Source: a virus. From it: DNA of 28,817 bases. Shown here piece by piece: positions 6,457-13,780 of the stretch. The DNA is taken from IMG/VR virus record IMGVR_UViG_3300010883_007296, positions 1 to 28,817 of that record; one strand, given 5' to 3'. Numbering within the stretch: position 1 is the stretch's first letter; each line of letters starts with the position of its first letter. Position numbers and translations under genes: made by a program. A model generated the notes under the pieces. It worked only from the letters and a program-made list of their open reading frames with translations. It was not told the origin of the DNA and did no database searches.

Positions 6457-6882
6457 TTATCTCCCCATGTTACTTATTTCTTCCGCTTGCTTCTTGTCAA
6501 TAATCGGAACAGCATTGCTTTTATGCATCGTAGCAATCCCTTTAATAAGAGTACCTGTATAGACTTTAGGATCAGGCCTAGCAGTACTGCCAGCCATACT
6601 TTCAATACTCGGTACATATCTTTGTTCTCTAACGTAGGGTTGTGGTTGCCTATATGCACTTGCCTTAGTAGGTTGCTTGGGTTTGGCGGTGTATTCACCA
6701 TGACAATATGCAATAAAGTCTTCTAGACTTAGTTGTAGGCTATGTAAGCCTTTACTTCTTAAATCCTTATTGTGTGCAAACATCTGCTTCTGATACTTGT
6801 CTATCTTACCAGTAGTAAGTTTACGTTTTTTAGCTTTTTTAGTATTAAGCCCTGACATTCCTCGAACTAAGTGCATAGTCAT
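6457..6882 (-). CDS. Conserved marine-phage-type hypothetical protein
   Basis: 141 aa, starting MTMHLVRGMSGLNTKKAKKRKL. The protein is strongly basic at the N-terminus and Pro/Gln/Tyr-rich in the middle (KPKQPTKASAYRQPQPYV), with a conserved-looking C-terminal motif, YTGTLIKGIATMHKSNAVPI. This tail is, from memory, widespread in proteins of T4-like marine phages, but its function is unknown. Low complexity suggests an unstructured linker with a short binding motif. Another Met at residue 9 is possible as the start. Confidence 0.6.
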   Translation of the reverse strand: MTMHLVRGMSGLNTKKAKKRKLTTGKIDKYQKQMFAHNKDLRSKGLHSLQLSLEDFIAYCHGEYTAKPKQPTKASAYRQPQPYVREQRYVPSIESMAGSTARPDPKVYTGTLIKGIATMHKSNAVPIIDKKQAEEISNMGR

Positions 6883-6893
6883 ATAATAATCTC

Positions 6894-7472
6894 CTAATAG
6901 AGTTGTTCTTTATCTCGCCATTCTCCAACAACATAGTTTATTATAACACTTTTTCGTATGCCGTCAACCACATTCTCCCTAACACCGTGAATTAATGGTG
7001 ATTTATTGTGACTTAACCAACCTGTATTATGTACAAATGGCACAGTTTGGAATATACCAACTTTTCTATGAATACTTGTTCCCCAAGCAGGCTTTCCACC
7101 TTGTAAGTATATTTGCATAGTAATTAGTTTTTCTGGAATATCAATATGTGGTTCTAGATAGAAACCAGCTGAGTCTTGACATAGCTCTACTCTCAAATGT
7201 CCATTGCCACAATCTACACCTGTTAGGTCTGTAAATTGTTTTCTCGTTTCTGCACTATCAAACTCTTCAAATAGTTTAGCAAGTACAGGAGTATGCATTC
7301 TTGATGCAAACTTACGGAAGTCATTTGCTCCGTCTCGTTTTCCTGTTATTGGTGCTTCTTTTGGTTCTGGAAAGTGTTGTATAACTCTACTTAAAATTTT
7401 ATCATCAAAGCAACTATGAATGTGCCACCATTCCTCTGGCTTATCCCATTTGGTGTGTGTTAGATTTAGCAT
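6894..7472 (-). CDS. 2-oxoglutarate/Fe(II)-dependent oxygenase
   Basis: 192 aa. The double-stranded beta-helix active site is visible: HID (H109, D111) and H162 (LIHGV) as iron ligands, and R173 (GIRKSV) as the 2-oxoglutarate anchor, with the usual spacing. The segment RVELCQDSAGFYLEPHID resembles prolyl-4-hydroxylase-like phage oxygenases. Such enzymes hydroxylate proteins, nucleic acids or small metabolites; the substrate here is unknown. The gene overlaps the radical SAM gene upstream by 7 nt, suggesting co-translation and perhaps a shared pathway. Confidence 0.8.
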   Translation of the reverse strand: MLNLTHTKWDKPEEWWHIHSCFDDKILSRVIQHFPEPKEAPITGKRDGANDFRKFASRMHTPVLAKLFEEFDSAETRKQFTDLTGVDCGNGHLRVELCQDSAGFYLEPHIDIPEKLITMQIYLQGGKPAWGTSIHRKVGIFQTVPFVHNTGWLSHNKSPLIHGVRENVVDGIRKSVIINYVVGEWRDKEQLY

Positions 7473-8692
7473 TCATAAACTTCCTTTCCTAATAATGGAT
7501 CGTAATCCATTAGGTTAACGCCTCTAAATTTGTCTTGTGCTTTACAATGTTGTACGAATGTATTCCATTGTGCAGGTACTGCTGGATTATTGAGTGCTCG
7601 TTGTGCATCTCTTAACATACCTTCTTCTATATCGTCTAACCATCCACTTTCAAATAGTTTTTCTATCTCGCTATTTGCTACTGCTTTAATAATGTCAGGA
7701 GCATGTCTTGCCTGGAAGTAATTTGGTCCTACTAGTATTCTATTATTAATATCAAAATTCATATCTCTTGTGTATGTAAAGAATTCATTTAATGAGGCGG
7801 CATTGTATAACTGGTAACTACTATTTAGACTTACCATAAGCCAATCAGTATTGTCTTTTGCATACTTACTTAGATCCTCTATACTGTTATGCATCTGATC
7901 CCATGTAAACACACCATTACTTCTCATGTATTCAAACATAGGACCAACAACATCTGTACTTAGATCCCAGTGAATCTGTTTAAAGTGTCTAAACTTATCT
8001 ATATCTGCTATTGAAGTTTTACTGCCATTAGTTGTTATAGTCATATGTATTTGTGATGGATCTGCATACTCATTTAGGATATCCATTGCTTTCCATATCT
8101 GATTGTCAATAAACGGTTCACCACCTGTTATCCATATACTTGTTAGATCTTGTAAACGGTGTTTGTTGTTCTTAATAAAATCCAGTACATTATTAACATT
8201 TTTGTATAATTCAGGCTCAAACTTAACTTTTTCAACTTCTTTACTGACTGCTTTCCATTCTGGAATAAGACTATTACTATAACGTGGACTACACATTCTG
8301 CATTTAAAGTTACATACATTATTAAAGTTTAGGAACATATGTCTTAATGTATTGCCTGTTAATTTTGGATTTGCAAAGGCCTCATCTCCGTCAAAGTTAA
8401 ATTTCTTCTTATGTTTTGCTTTAAGCCAGTTTTGTCTCTGACTCTTAACACCCATGTCTTCTTTACTTTTACAGTTAGCACAACCGGGTTCATCCCATTT
8501 GCCTTCCAACATACTCTTTCGTAACTTTTGAAAGTCTGGACTATCCCAATCCATGTTCTCTTCGTTACTCATAATCTCTTCACTCATCATACAACGAGTT
8601 AGTGTACCTGTTGGGTGTAGACTAATCGCAGTAAAAGGAATAGGACACCAAGTATCGCTATGCCTATTTGAGTCTTTAAATTCTTCTGTCAC
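7466..8692 (-). CDS. Radical SAM protein with N-terminal twitch-like domain
   Basis: 408 aa. The radical SAM cluster motif CNFKCRMC is at C127, C131 and C134, followed by the SAM-binding GGEPF (WITGGEPFIDN). Upstream of it, C16, C34, C71 and C74 in the pattern WCPIPF...GTLTRCM...GCANC look like the auxiliary-cluster (SPASM/twitch) module, here placed at the N-terminus instead of the usual C-terminus. Such enzymes use SAM-derived radicals to modify peptides or other molecules. Start ATG 8692 lies within the upstream gene (17-nt overlap). Substrate is unknown. Confidence 0.85.
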   Translation of the reverse strand: MTEEFKDSNRHSDTWCPIPFTAISLHPTGTLTRCMMSEEIMSNEENMDWDSPDFQKLRKSMLEGKWDEPGCANCKSKEDMGVKSQRQNWLKAKHKKKFNFDGDEAFANPKLTGNTLRHMFLNFNNVCNFKCRMCSPRYSNSLIPEWKAVSKEVEKVKFEPELYKNVNNVLDFIKNNKHRLQDLTSIWITGGEPFIDNQIWKAMDILNEYADPSQIHMTITTNGSKTSIADIDKFRHFKQIHWDLSTDVVGPMFEYMRSNGVFTWDQMHNSIEDLSKYAKDNTDWLMVSLNSSYQLYNAASLNEFFTYTRDMNFDINNRILVGPNYFQARHAPDIIKAVANSEIEKLFESGWLDDIEEGMLRDAQRALNNPAVPAQWNTFVQHCKAQDKFRGVNLMDYDPLLGKEVYEC

Positions 8693-9065
8693 TGTGTGTA
8701 ATAATATCCTTAATCATATACTTTGACTGTATAACTTCTAATACTTCTTGTAATACTGGTACTTGTCCAAATTGTCTATCACATAAGTTTATAAAGATTG
8801 CTGAACCATCTACTTCAACAATAAACTCTACATTCTGTGTTACAATTCCTTGGGAGTCAATATTTATGTGGCCTGACAATGCTACATCAGGTTTTTGAAT
8901 GTATTGTGCTAGAGCTTGTGCGCCTAACACAGTATCTACATGTCTAACTACGATTGAAGTGGGCTCCATCCCACCCTTCTTATTTGGTGTAGGATAAAAC
9001 TCCACATTTTTCCAGTCGTTTGTTTTTATGCTTTGCCACAAAATATCATTTTGTATAGCATACAT
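8676..9065 (-). CDS. Hypothetical protein, 129 aa
   Basis: A soluble alpha/beta protein beginning MYAIQNDILWQSIKTNDW. No signal peptide or membrane segment, and I recognise no family. It overlaps the radical SAM gene by 17 nt downstream and follows the endolysin stop by 1 nt. Tight packing supports it as real. Being coupled to the radical SAM gene, it could be a partner or substrate-binding protein, but this is inference only. Confidence 0.6.
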   Translation of the reverse strand: MYAIQNDILWQSIKTNDWKNVEFYPTPNKKGGMEPTSIVVRHVDTVLGAQALAQYIQKPDVALSGHINIDSQGIVTQNVEFIVEVDGSAIFINLCDRQFGQVPVLQEVLEVIQSKYMIKDIITHSDRRI

Positions 9066-9066
9066 A

Positions 9067-9579
9067 TTATGTCATTGAGATAGCAAGTTCAGTAGTTTCA
9101 TCGACACGGCGTGTCCATCCTTTACCAAACGTTTTAAAAGTATCTAGACTCTCATAAAAGTCTTGACGCTTCTGCTGGAACCCTCTAATAGCTTGTTCTA
9201 TACCTACTTCTTCGACATAAGCATCAACTGCCTTAAGAGTGTTTGGACCGATACCACCATCAACGGTTGTACCAATCAATGCCTGTAGATACTTAGCACT
9301 ACGGCCTGTACCTGCATTAACTCCAAAATCAAAAACACATAGATCTAAGCCAATAGGTAATTGATCACCTTTAACTCTATCCCAATAATTTTGCTTATAA
9401 ATTGGTGCAACATCATCGAACTCTAAGTCCTTCATGTCTTTCGTTCCACCAAAGTCATCATACACACGTTTAGTAACGCCCATATTGGTTTCCCCACCTG
9501 GATCCTCAGGATGGTTTACATAACCACCTTCGTGATGCAGGATAGTTTCCAAACATTTATCATAATTTACTGCAGACAT
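9067..9579 (-). CDS. Endolysin, glycoside hydrolase family 108 type
   Basis: 170 aa from ATG 9579 after GGAAGACTAAT; upstream in-frame codons overlap the small membrane gene and are not expected to be translated. The GH108 (N-acetylmuramidase, ZliS-like) signature ILHHEGGYVNHPEDPGGETNMGVT carries the catalytic glutamate E17. The C-terminal part (VDGGIGPNTLKAVDAY) matches the family's peptidoglycan-binding domain 3. The enzyme cleaves the glycan backbone to release phage. It has no signal peptide, so a holin is needed; the small membrane gene immediately upstream is the natural candidate. Confidence 0.9.
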   Translation of the reverse strand: MSAVNYDKCLETILHHEGGYVNHPEDPGGETNMGVTKRVYDDFGGTKDMKDLEFDDVAPIYKQNYWDRVKGDQLPIGLDLCVFDFGVNAGTGRSAKYLQALIGTTVDGGIGPNTLKAVDAYVEEVGIEQAIRGFQQKRQDFYESLDTFKTFGKGWTRRVDETTELAISMT

Positions 9580-9580
9580 A

Positions 9581-9745
9581 TTAGTCTTCCTTTTTATATA
9601 AAGTCCATGCACCGTAGGCAATGGCTCCGTAAGCCGCCAACGTTGCAAATGGTCCTGCAATAAGAACAATAATTCCTACTGCAATTAGTACTGCACCGTC
9701 TATTGATGTGCGTTCGCCAAGTCTTTTTGTAATCCAATTTTTCAT
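9581..9745 (-). CDS. Small membrane protein, holin candidate
   Basis: 54 aa with ATG at 9745 after AAGGAGAAATATT. Sequence begins MKNWITKRLGERTSIDG, then has one or two short hydrophobic segments (AVLIAVGIIVLIAGPFATLAAYGAIAYGAW in two halves around a Gly-Pro), and ends with a charged KKED tail. This layout fits a small holin or holin-like protein, and its TAA is 1 nt before the endolysin start. There is no sequence signature proving holin activity. It is preceded by a late-promoter-like ATAAATAC and a hairpin at the ribosome-binding site. Confidence 0.65.
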   Translation of the reverse strand: MKNWITKRLGERTSIDGAVLIAVGIIVLIAGPFATLAAYGAIAYGAWTLYKKED

Positions 9746-9755
9746 AATATTTCTC

Positions 9756-9780
9756 CTTGCATAGAGGACATGATGTCCTT
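9756..9780 (-). promoter_or_regulatory. Hairpin ahead of lysis-gene ribosome-binding site
   Basis: Minus strand AGGACAT and ATGTCCT form a 7-bp hairpin about 10 nt upstream of AAGGAG of the holin-candidate gene. It is followed by no T run, so it is more likely a translation or stability element than a terminator. Confidence 0.4.
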
Positions 9781-9785
9781 GCTTA

Positions 9786-9793
9786 GTATTTAT
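9786..9793 (-). promoter_or_regulatory. Late promoter box ATAAATAC before lysis genes
   Basis: Minus strand GATAAATAC about 40 nt upstream of the holin-candidate ATG. It matches TATAAATA in seven of eight positions at the place where a lysis-gene late promoter is expected. A 10-bp palindrome CCATATATGG lies directly upstream of it. Confidence 0.5.
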
Positions 9794-9900
9794 CCATATA
9801 TGGCCCCTACGTCCCGCCTATATGATGACTTGTCCTGCCGCTACGTCTACAAGTCTTAGCCTTTTAATTAACTAGCCCCACCTTCGCTGTCAATCCGATC

Positions 9901-10119
9901 CTAGTCTTCAGGATCTTTCCATCTCGGAAGTTTGTGATCTATGTTTTGATCATTAGCAAGTTGACGTGCTAGAGCTTGTAGATCTTCAACCATAAAAGTT
10001 ATTTGTTGTTCATCATACTTCTCTCCCGCTTCTGCTGAGTAACGTACCCGGTGCAATTGCACAGCCTTTTCGTACATTACGTTAACTAGGCGGTATACCT
10101 CTTCTATGCTATGTCCCAT
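9901..10119 (-). CDS. Hypothetical protein, 72 aa
   Basis: Starts MGHSIEEVYRLVNVMYEKAVQLHRVRY at ATG 10119, 6 nt after AGGAAG. The open frame extends upstream to 10212, but that part is the tRNA-Ser gene read as protein, so the shorter start is chosen. The product is all-helical and charged, ending KLPRWKDPED. No family recognised. It lies 17 nt downstream of the tRNA-Ser 3' end and is probably co-transcribed with it and processed away. The 155 nt downstream to the lysis genes hold no gene, only a GACTTGT/ACAAGTC hairpin and the late promoter. Confidence 0.6.
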   Translation of the reverse strand: MGHSIEEVYRLVNVMYEKAVQLHRVRYSAEAGEKYDEQQITFMVEDLQALARQLANDQNIDHKLPRWKDPED

Positions 10120-10136
10120 CACTTTCTTCCTAAATT

Positions 10137-10226
10137 TGGCGGATAAGGTAGGATTCGAACCCACGGAACGATTGCTCGTTCTCCGGATTAGTAATCCGGC
10201 GCTTTCGGCCACTCAGCCACTTATCC
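10137..10226 (-). tRNA. tRNA-Ser with anticodon ACT (reads AGT)
   Basis: 90 nt including encoded CCA. Acceptor stem GGATAAG/CTTATCC, discriminator G, a long variable arm GAACGA-GCAA-TCGTTC and T-arm GTGGG-TTCGAAT-CCTAC are all serine-tRNA features. The anticodon stem CCGGA/TCCGG closes the loop TTACTAA, so the anticodon is ACT, with A at position 34 where the standard AGY-reading serine tRNA has GCT. It would read AGT best, and AGC if A34 became inosine. Confidence 0.93.
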
Positions 10227-10235
10227 ATCTTATTA

Positions 10236-10466
10236 TTACAGTTCTAACTCTAACTGTGTTACATGCTTTAGTACTTCTTCTGGAGTAAAAATATCATATA
10301 CGAAGTTTTCACATGCATCTTCTGCATAACTTGCGTCTTTATCGTAATATTCTACTCTTCCTATTTTAACATCGTTTTCGTAAAAGTCAACAAAATAACC
10401 TTCATCATTATTATCTAATACGGCTTTTTTGTTCTCTACCTCATATCTTAAGGCACCTCTTAACAT
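10236..10466 (-). CDS. Hypothetical protein, 76 aa
   Basis: Acidic soluble protein starting MLRGALRYEVENKKAVLDNNDEG and ending HVTQLELEL. The pattern of strands with aromatic residues (YFVDFYENDVKIGRVEYYDKD) followed by a helix (TPEEVLKHVTQ) suggests a compact alpha/beta fold. Unrecognised. It lies 3 nt after the upstream secreted-peptide gene and 9 nt before the tRNA-Ser. Confidence 0.6.
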   Translation of the reverse strand: MLRGALRYEVENKKAVLDNNDEGYFVDFYENDVKIGRVEYYDKDASYAEDACENFVYDIFTPEEVLKHVTQLELEL

Positions 10467-10469
10467 AGT

Positions 10470-10676
10470 CTACTTCTCCTCTTTCTTTAGTTTAAAGTAT
10501 ACTGATTCTTCACCAGTTGCTGAGTTCACAACAGTTATTGCTGGTACTCCACTTGGTGTTGTCTTACCAATGTGATGCCAAGTATATCCATCCTCTTGGT
10601 TCTTTTTTACTGTGTTTAAAAATTCTGAATTGTCCACCATGAACATTCCTGATATTAGTGCTATTGCTATAAACAT
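10470..10676 (-). CDS. Small exported or membrane-anchored protein, 68 aa
   Basis: ATG 10676 follows GGGGAGAAGAAA. The first 14 residues (MFIAIALISGMFMV) are hydrophobic and could be a signal peptide or an N-terminal anchor, although there is no basic n-region. The remainder (NTVKKNQEDGYTWHHIGKTTPSGVPAI...) is soluble, with a basic end KLKKEEK. No family recognised. Confidence 0.55.
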   Translation of the reverse strand: MFIAIALISGMFMVDNSEFLNTVKKNQEDGYTWHHIGKTTPSGVPAITVVNSATGEESVYFKLKKEEK

Positions 10677-10701
10677 TTTCTTCTCCCCGGTATCTCTACC
10701 A

Positions 10702-10709
10702 TATTTATT
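10702..10709 (-). promoter_or_regulatory. Possible late promoter box AATAAATA
   Basis: Minus strand AATAAATA lies 26 nt upstream of the small exported-protein gene (ATG 10676). Seven of eight matches to TATAAATA; no -35 seen. Confidence 0.3.
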
Positions 10710-10715
10710 GTTAAG

Positions 10716-11813
10716 TTAGTTTCTACGGGTCTCATTATTTCCCCAAATTTTACCAAAGTGTTTTCCTTTAGTTCGTTGTGGGAAATAATCTTGTTGCTCG
10801 CCTTCACGATATAAATCAACTGTACAACAATGAATACCATTGTCCCAGAAGTGTCTATGTCGCATTGGACTTTCTACAAGTTCTACATCATACTTTTTAA
10901 GTTGTTGTGCTAAATCTTTATCGTAATAGTTACATATTAGAGTACTTGGATCAATGCTTAAACAGTTAACATTAAACTGTGTTTCAAATACATGTCCAGT
11001 ATTGAACCACTTTGCTATAAAGTTATGGAATTCTTCATTTTCTTCTTCGCCCTTTACCCAATAATTAACAACATCAGGCATTGACTCTCTGGTTCTCCAA
11101 TAGGCTTGTTGGTATTCATCTTGTGGACGTCCTACATATATAACGTCCCAACCCGGATAAGTTTCTTCGTAGTTGCTTATCTTTGTATGACTCAGCAACA
11201 GCCCAGGCTTTACTAAACATATTACACTATCTGAATGTCCACCCATTTCAATTGTGTTTACACGAAAGTCTGGAAAGTATTTTGGTATCCATTCTTCCGC
11301 AAACTTTTTAGTTTCTCCATTATGGAAACTTGTATCTACTTGAATATCTTTACCTGCTCGCATAATACTAGGTGGTTCTATGTGATGATCAAAGTCTGTT
11401 GTACGAGTTTGTATATAATCATCACAACCTTGCCAAGGACCCCAACGTTTATAAGTATCAACATCACTTGCATTGACTAAAGTATTACCCAAAACAATAA
11501 ATTCATCTCTAGGTGCTATTAATGGCTTAGTAATTTTGTTGTCAGTTTTATCCATGAAGTCTTGTACGTCTGTAACAGGTTCACCTCCAATTGATACATT
11601 TGCAGGAGTCTGTATAACTTCTACACTAGCTGATTCCAATATACCTTTAAGGTTTAACATATCTTCACGAGTGTCTTCGTTTACTTTGCTTAGTGCGTCT
11701 GCTACTCTAGTATCTTTATAGTTGCTGAACCACCCTGCTGGATATACACTACCCACCATACACTTTTTAAGTGGATCCCAACTATTCCAGCTATTAAATC
11801 CGTAAGTTGCCAT
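10716..11813 (-). CDS. Amidinotransferase-family protein
   Basis: 365 aa, similar in plan to glycine/inosamine amidinotransferases (the GATM fold, related to arginine deiminase). Visible motifs are the start NSWDPLKKCMVGSVYPA, the central FDHHIEPPSIMRAGKD and D-containing strand QVDTSFHNG, the His motif EMGGHSDSVICLVKPG, and the C-terminal nucleophile segment NGIHCCTVDLYREGE with C329 after His. In the family these Asp, His and Cys residues transfer an amidino group from arginine to an amine. Its ATG overlaps the upstream oxygenase stop by one base, suggesting the two act together. The acceptor is unknown. Confidence 0.8.
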   Translation of the reverse strand: MATYGFNSWNSWDPLKKCMVGSVYPAGWFSNYKDTRVADALSKVNEDTREDMLNLKGILESASVEVIQTPANVSIGGEPVTDVQDFMDKTDNKITKPLIAPRDEFIVLGNTLVNASDVDTYKRWGPWQGCDDYIQTRTTDFDHHIEPPSIMRAGKDIQVDTSFHNGETKKFAEEWIPKYFPDFRVNTIEMGGHSDSVICLVKPGLLLSHTKISNYEETYPGWDVIYVGRPQDEYQQAYWRTRESMPDVVNYWVKGEEENEEFHNFIAKWFNTGHVFETQFNVNCLSIDPSTLICNYYDKDLAQQLKKYDVELVESPMRHRHFWDNGIHCCTVDLYREGEQQDYFPQRTKGKHFGKIWGNNETRRN

Positions 11814-12493
11814 TAAATATCCATTACTAGGTCTGGGTTGTAGAACATATCTCTAGTCTTTTGTGTACCAACACCTGTTATAACCATTGTGCTTCTTGGT
11901 GTAACTCCTGCATTGCCTGTGCAATGTGGAACGTTCTTATGGTCCCAAGTGTATAAATCTCCAGCACGATACTTTGTAAGTATTTCATTTCCATACTGTA
12001 CAAAATGTCCAAACTCATAATCATGTAGGAAGATCATAAACCTAAAGATATTATCTGGCTGATCCTCACTCCACTTTTCTAGTTTATCCACATGTGCAGT
12101 CCAAGTCTGTCCAGGCATCTGTACATGTACTCTAGTTTGCATTGGGCGATCATTACCATCTACTAGTCCTAGTGCATCTGTCATTGCTTGAAAACTTGGA
12201 TACTTTGCAACGTCATCTTCTAAACTAGTAATCTCTAGATCTGCCTTACCACCTGCATTTATAATATCTGCTTCTGTGCTATCAATACCAGCACCGCCAC
12301 GTGGATTATCTTTTGGATCACGTGTTCTCCAAGTAATGCCTTTGGCATTTGCTACTGCTTGTGCAAGTTCGTCAGCCCAATTGCCCTGGAACCTACCAAC
12401 GTATCTCATTCTATCTGCTTGTGATGTAAATCCAAATGGATCAAAATGATAATTTGATCTCGCTTTGCAGTTTTCCCAATTACTATCTGCCAT
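11813..12493 (-). CDS. 2-oxoglutarate/Fe(II)-dependent oxygenase
   Basis: 226 aa. Iron ligands H134 and D136 (TAHVDKLEKW) and H190 (NVPHCTGN), with R200 (TPRSTMVI) for 2-oxoglutarate, spaced as in cupin-fold hydroxylases. The core strands IFRFMIFLHDYEFGHFVQYGNE and YRAGDLYTWDH resemble aspartyl/asparaginyl hydroxylase-like phage proteins. Sandwiched between a 59-aa GTG-start gene and the amidinotransferase with TAATG-type one-base overlaps on both sides, so the three are translated as a unit. Confidence 0.8.
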   Translation of the reverse strand: MADSNWENCKARSNYHFDPFGFTSQADRMRYVGRFQGNWADELAQAVANAKGITWRTRDPKDNPRGGAGIDSTEADIINAGGKADLEITSLEDDVAKYPSFQAMTDALGLVDGNDRPMQTRVHVQMPGQTWTAHVDKLEKWSEDQPDNIFRFMIFLHDYEFGHFVQYGNEILTKYRAGDLYTWDHKNVPHCTGNAGVTPRSTMVITGVGTQKTRDMFYNPDLVMDI

Positions 12494-12672
12494 TATCTTT
12501 CCTCTGATCTAACATAATGAACATCAACTCCATTTTTTATGTAGTGATGCTGATGAGCTTTAGGATTTTCTAATTTTATTCTATCCATGAACTTTATAGC
12601 TTCTGCTTCAGTCTCAAACTTCGCCACCACTACTTCGTCTTCTATTTTAGGTATGTAGATTATGTGGTACAC
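12493..12672 (-). CDS. Small protein, 59 aa, GTG start
   Basis: GTG at 12672 follows GAGGAG by 7 nt. The protein begins (V)YHIIYIPKIEDEVVVAKF and ends VHYVRSEER. It has a beta-alpha-beta look with a His cluster (HQHHY) in the middle. The stop overlaps the oxygenase ATG (TAATG). No ATG is available in frame before residue 29, so the GTG is the likely start. Family unknown. Confidence 0.65.
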   Translation of the reverse strand: MYHIIYIPKIEDEVVVAKFETEAEAIKFMDRIKLENPKAHQHHYIKNGVDVHYVRSEER

Positions 12673-12702
12673 GTTTGACTCCTCGTATAAAGTTATTTAC
12701 CT

Positions 12703-12780
12703 TGGTCGGAGTGGTAGGATTCGAACCTACGATCTCCTGGTCCCAAACCAGGCGCTTTAGCCAGACTAAGCTACACTCCG
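12703..12780 (-). tRNA. tRNA-Pro (anticodon TGG)
   Basis: 78 nt with encoded CCA. Acceptor CGGAGTG/CACTCCG, discriminator A, anticodon stem CCTGG/CCAGG with loop TTTGGGA giving anticodon TGG, and T-arm GTAGG-TTCGAAT-CCTAC. It lies 5 nt downstream of tRNA-Arg, so the two are likely processed from one transcript. Confidence 0.95.
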
Positions 12781-12785
12781 TGAAT

Positions 12786-12862
12786 TGGTCCGCTCTACAG
12801 GATTCGAACCTGTGACCTACGGCTTAGAAGGCCGTTGCTCTATCCAGCTGAGCTAAGAGCGG
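12786..12862 (-). tRNA. tRNA-Arg (anticodon TCT)
   Basis: 77 nt with encoded CCA. Acceptor CCGCTCT/AGAGCGG, discriminator A, anticodon stem ACGGC/GCCGT with loop CTTCTAA giving TCT, T-arm ACAGG-TTCGAAT-CCTGT. It reads AGA/AGG, codons favoured by an AT-rich phage. Its 5' 23 nt overlap the end of the upstream small gene. Confidence 0.95.
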
Positions 12863-13019
12863 AAAGTTGTCTTTCCAATTCTTGCTTTCTGCTTTCCATC
12901 CAACTAATGCTAGTATGGATATGACCTGTTGCAGTTGGTTGTATGCAACTTTTAGCATAAGCAATCTCGTCTTTAATTACTCCTATAACAAATGTTAATT
13001 CAATTTCATTGTCATACAA
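12840..13019 (-). CDS. Small protein, 59 aa, TTG start, overlapping tRNA-Arg
   Basis: Frame from TTG 13019, 1 nt after the upstream gene's TAA, to TAG 12840, which lies inside the D-arm of tRNA-Arg. The product starts (L)YDNEIELTFVIGVIKDEIAY and has a conserved-looking core, IQPTATGHIHTSISWMESR, that recalls short proteins of T4-like marine phages (from memory). The last nine residues are encoded by tRNA sequence. There is no ATG start in frame except deep inside; reinitiation after the upstream stop is the likely route. Confidence 0.6.
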   Translation of the reverse strand: MYDNEIELTFVIGVIKDEIAYAKSCIQPTATGHIHTSISWMESRKQELERQLSALSSAG

Positions 13020-13020
13020 A

Positions 13021-13362
13021 TTATGCTACCGTTTCTTCTAAGCGTCTTCCTAGGTTATCGAAACCAAAACTAGCGACAACATAAATGTTTTCATCGCCAT
13101 CCATTGTTAATACGTCACCTACACTAACACTATGCATTGGTGCATGACGTTTTATCTTCTCTTCAGGACCAATATTGCCCATTTCAAATGCTTCATTAAG
13201 TGTATCACACTCCAATTCAGCTACCAATTGGTATTCTCCATTTTGCATACATTCTAGTACTGTAGTACCGTTGAACTTAGCCATACCATACATCATTGAT
13301 GTAGTCTTATGCTTCTCATAGTAAGCCTTTGAATCTTTTAATTGGTATAATAAAATAGACAT
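13021..13362 (-). CDS. Hypothetical protein, 113 aa
   Basis: ATG 13362 after AGGAGAACAAT. The C-terminal half (HAPMHSVSVGDVLTMDGDENIYVVASFGFDNL) has the look of a small beta-barrel domain with a 'SVGDV' strand, common among T4-like marine phage hypotheticals by recollection. The N-terminal half is helical (KDSKAYYEKHKTTSMMYGMAKFNG). Function unknown. Driven by the early-type promoter P3 just upstream. Confidence 0.65.
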   Translation of the reverse strand: MSILLYQLKDSKAYYEKHKTTSMMYGMAKFNGTTVLECMQNGEYQLVAELECDTLNEAFEMGNIGPEEKIKRHAPMHSVSVGDVLTMDGDENIYVVASFGFDNLGRRLEETVA

Positions 13363-13392
13363 ATTGTTCTCCTAATTTCTAACTATATATAG

Positions 13393-13421
13393 AGTATATA
13401 GTAAGATGCCTTACTTGTCAA
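13393..13421 (-). promoter_or_regulatory. Sigma-70-type promoter P3 with spacer palindrome
   Basis: Minus strand TTGACA at 13421-13416, 17-bp spacer, TATACT at 13398-13393. The -35 lies inside the last codons of the upstream gene. The spacer holds the inverted repeat AGTAAG-GCAT-CTTACT. The -10 is followed by CTATATATA, a sequence also found after promoter P4. Confidence 0.75.
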
Positions 13422-13542
13422 CCTTTTTCTGCAATTTAATTGCAGTTTCTTTCCAGAATTTTTTAGCCCAGTCACTAACGTCTGGTTGCAGACTAGCCGC
13501 GATACATGCACAAATAGCTCGCTCTAACTTTTCGTTAGCCAT
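13411..13542 (-). CDS. Small helical protein, 43 aa
   Basis: ATG 13542 overlaps the upstream gene's stop by 8 nt (ATGGCTAA). The product starts MANEKLERAICACIAASLQP and ends LQKKVDK. The upstream extension of this frame to 13716 is a shadow of the preceding gene. It has two Cys close together (CAC) and a basic amphipathic end. Unrecognised. Confidence 0.55.
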   Translation of the reverse strand: MANEKLERAICACIAASLQPDVSDWAKKFWKETAIKLQKKVDK

Positions 13543-13780
13543 TGCTTGTTTCTTTAAATACTCTGTTGAACTCTTGCTCGGCACGAACACGAGATTCTTT
13601 GGCTTTCCGCTCTTGATCTTTTTCATCATCCATAAAATCCTTAAACATTTTACCCATTTCAATGTCTTCCAACACTTCAATACGTTTAATAAGTTGTTTA
13701 AAAGCAACGTTAACATCTGGGTTATCGTTCATTACAATCTCATCTTCGATTACTTCTACAATTTGTCTACTAGATATCAT
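13535..13780 (-). CDS. Hypothetical protein, 81 aa
   Basis: ATG 13780 follows GGAGAACAAC. Starts MISSRQIVEVIEDEIVMNDN; strongly charged and helical with coiled-coil character in the C-terminal half (DDEKDQERKAKESRVRAEQEF). Upstream in-frame codons to 13834 lie in promoter P4 and are excluded. Unrecognised. Confidence 0.6.
   Translation of the reverse strand: MISSRQIVEVIEDEIVMNDNPDVNVAFKQLIKRIEVLEDIEMGKMFKDFMDDEKDQERKAKESRVRAEQEFNRVFKETSNG

Noticed and set aside
10120-10212. N-terminal extension of the 72-aa gene
   Set aside because: These codons are the tRNA-Ser gene translated; a good ribosome-binding site precedes ATG 10119.
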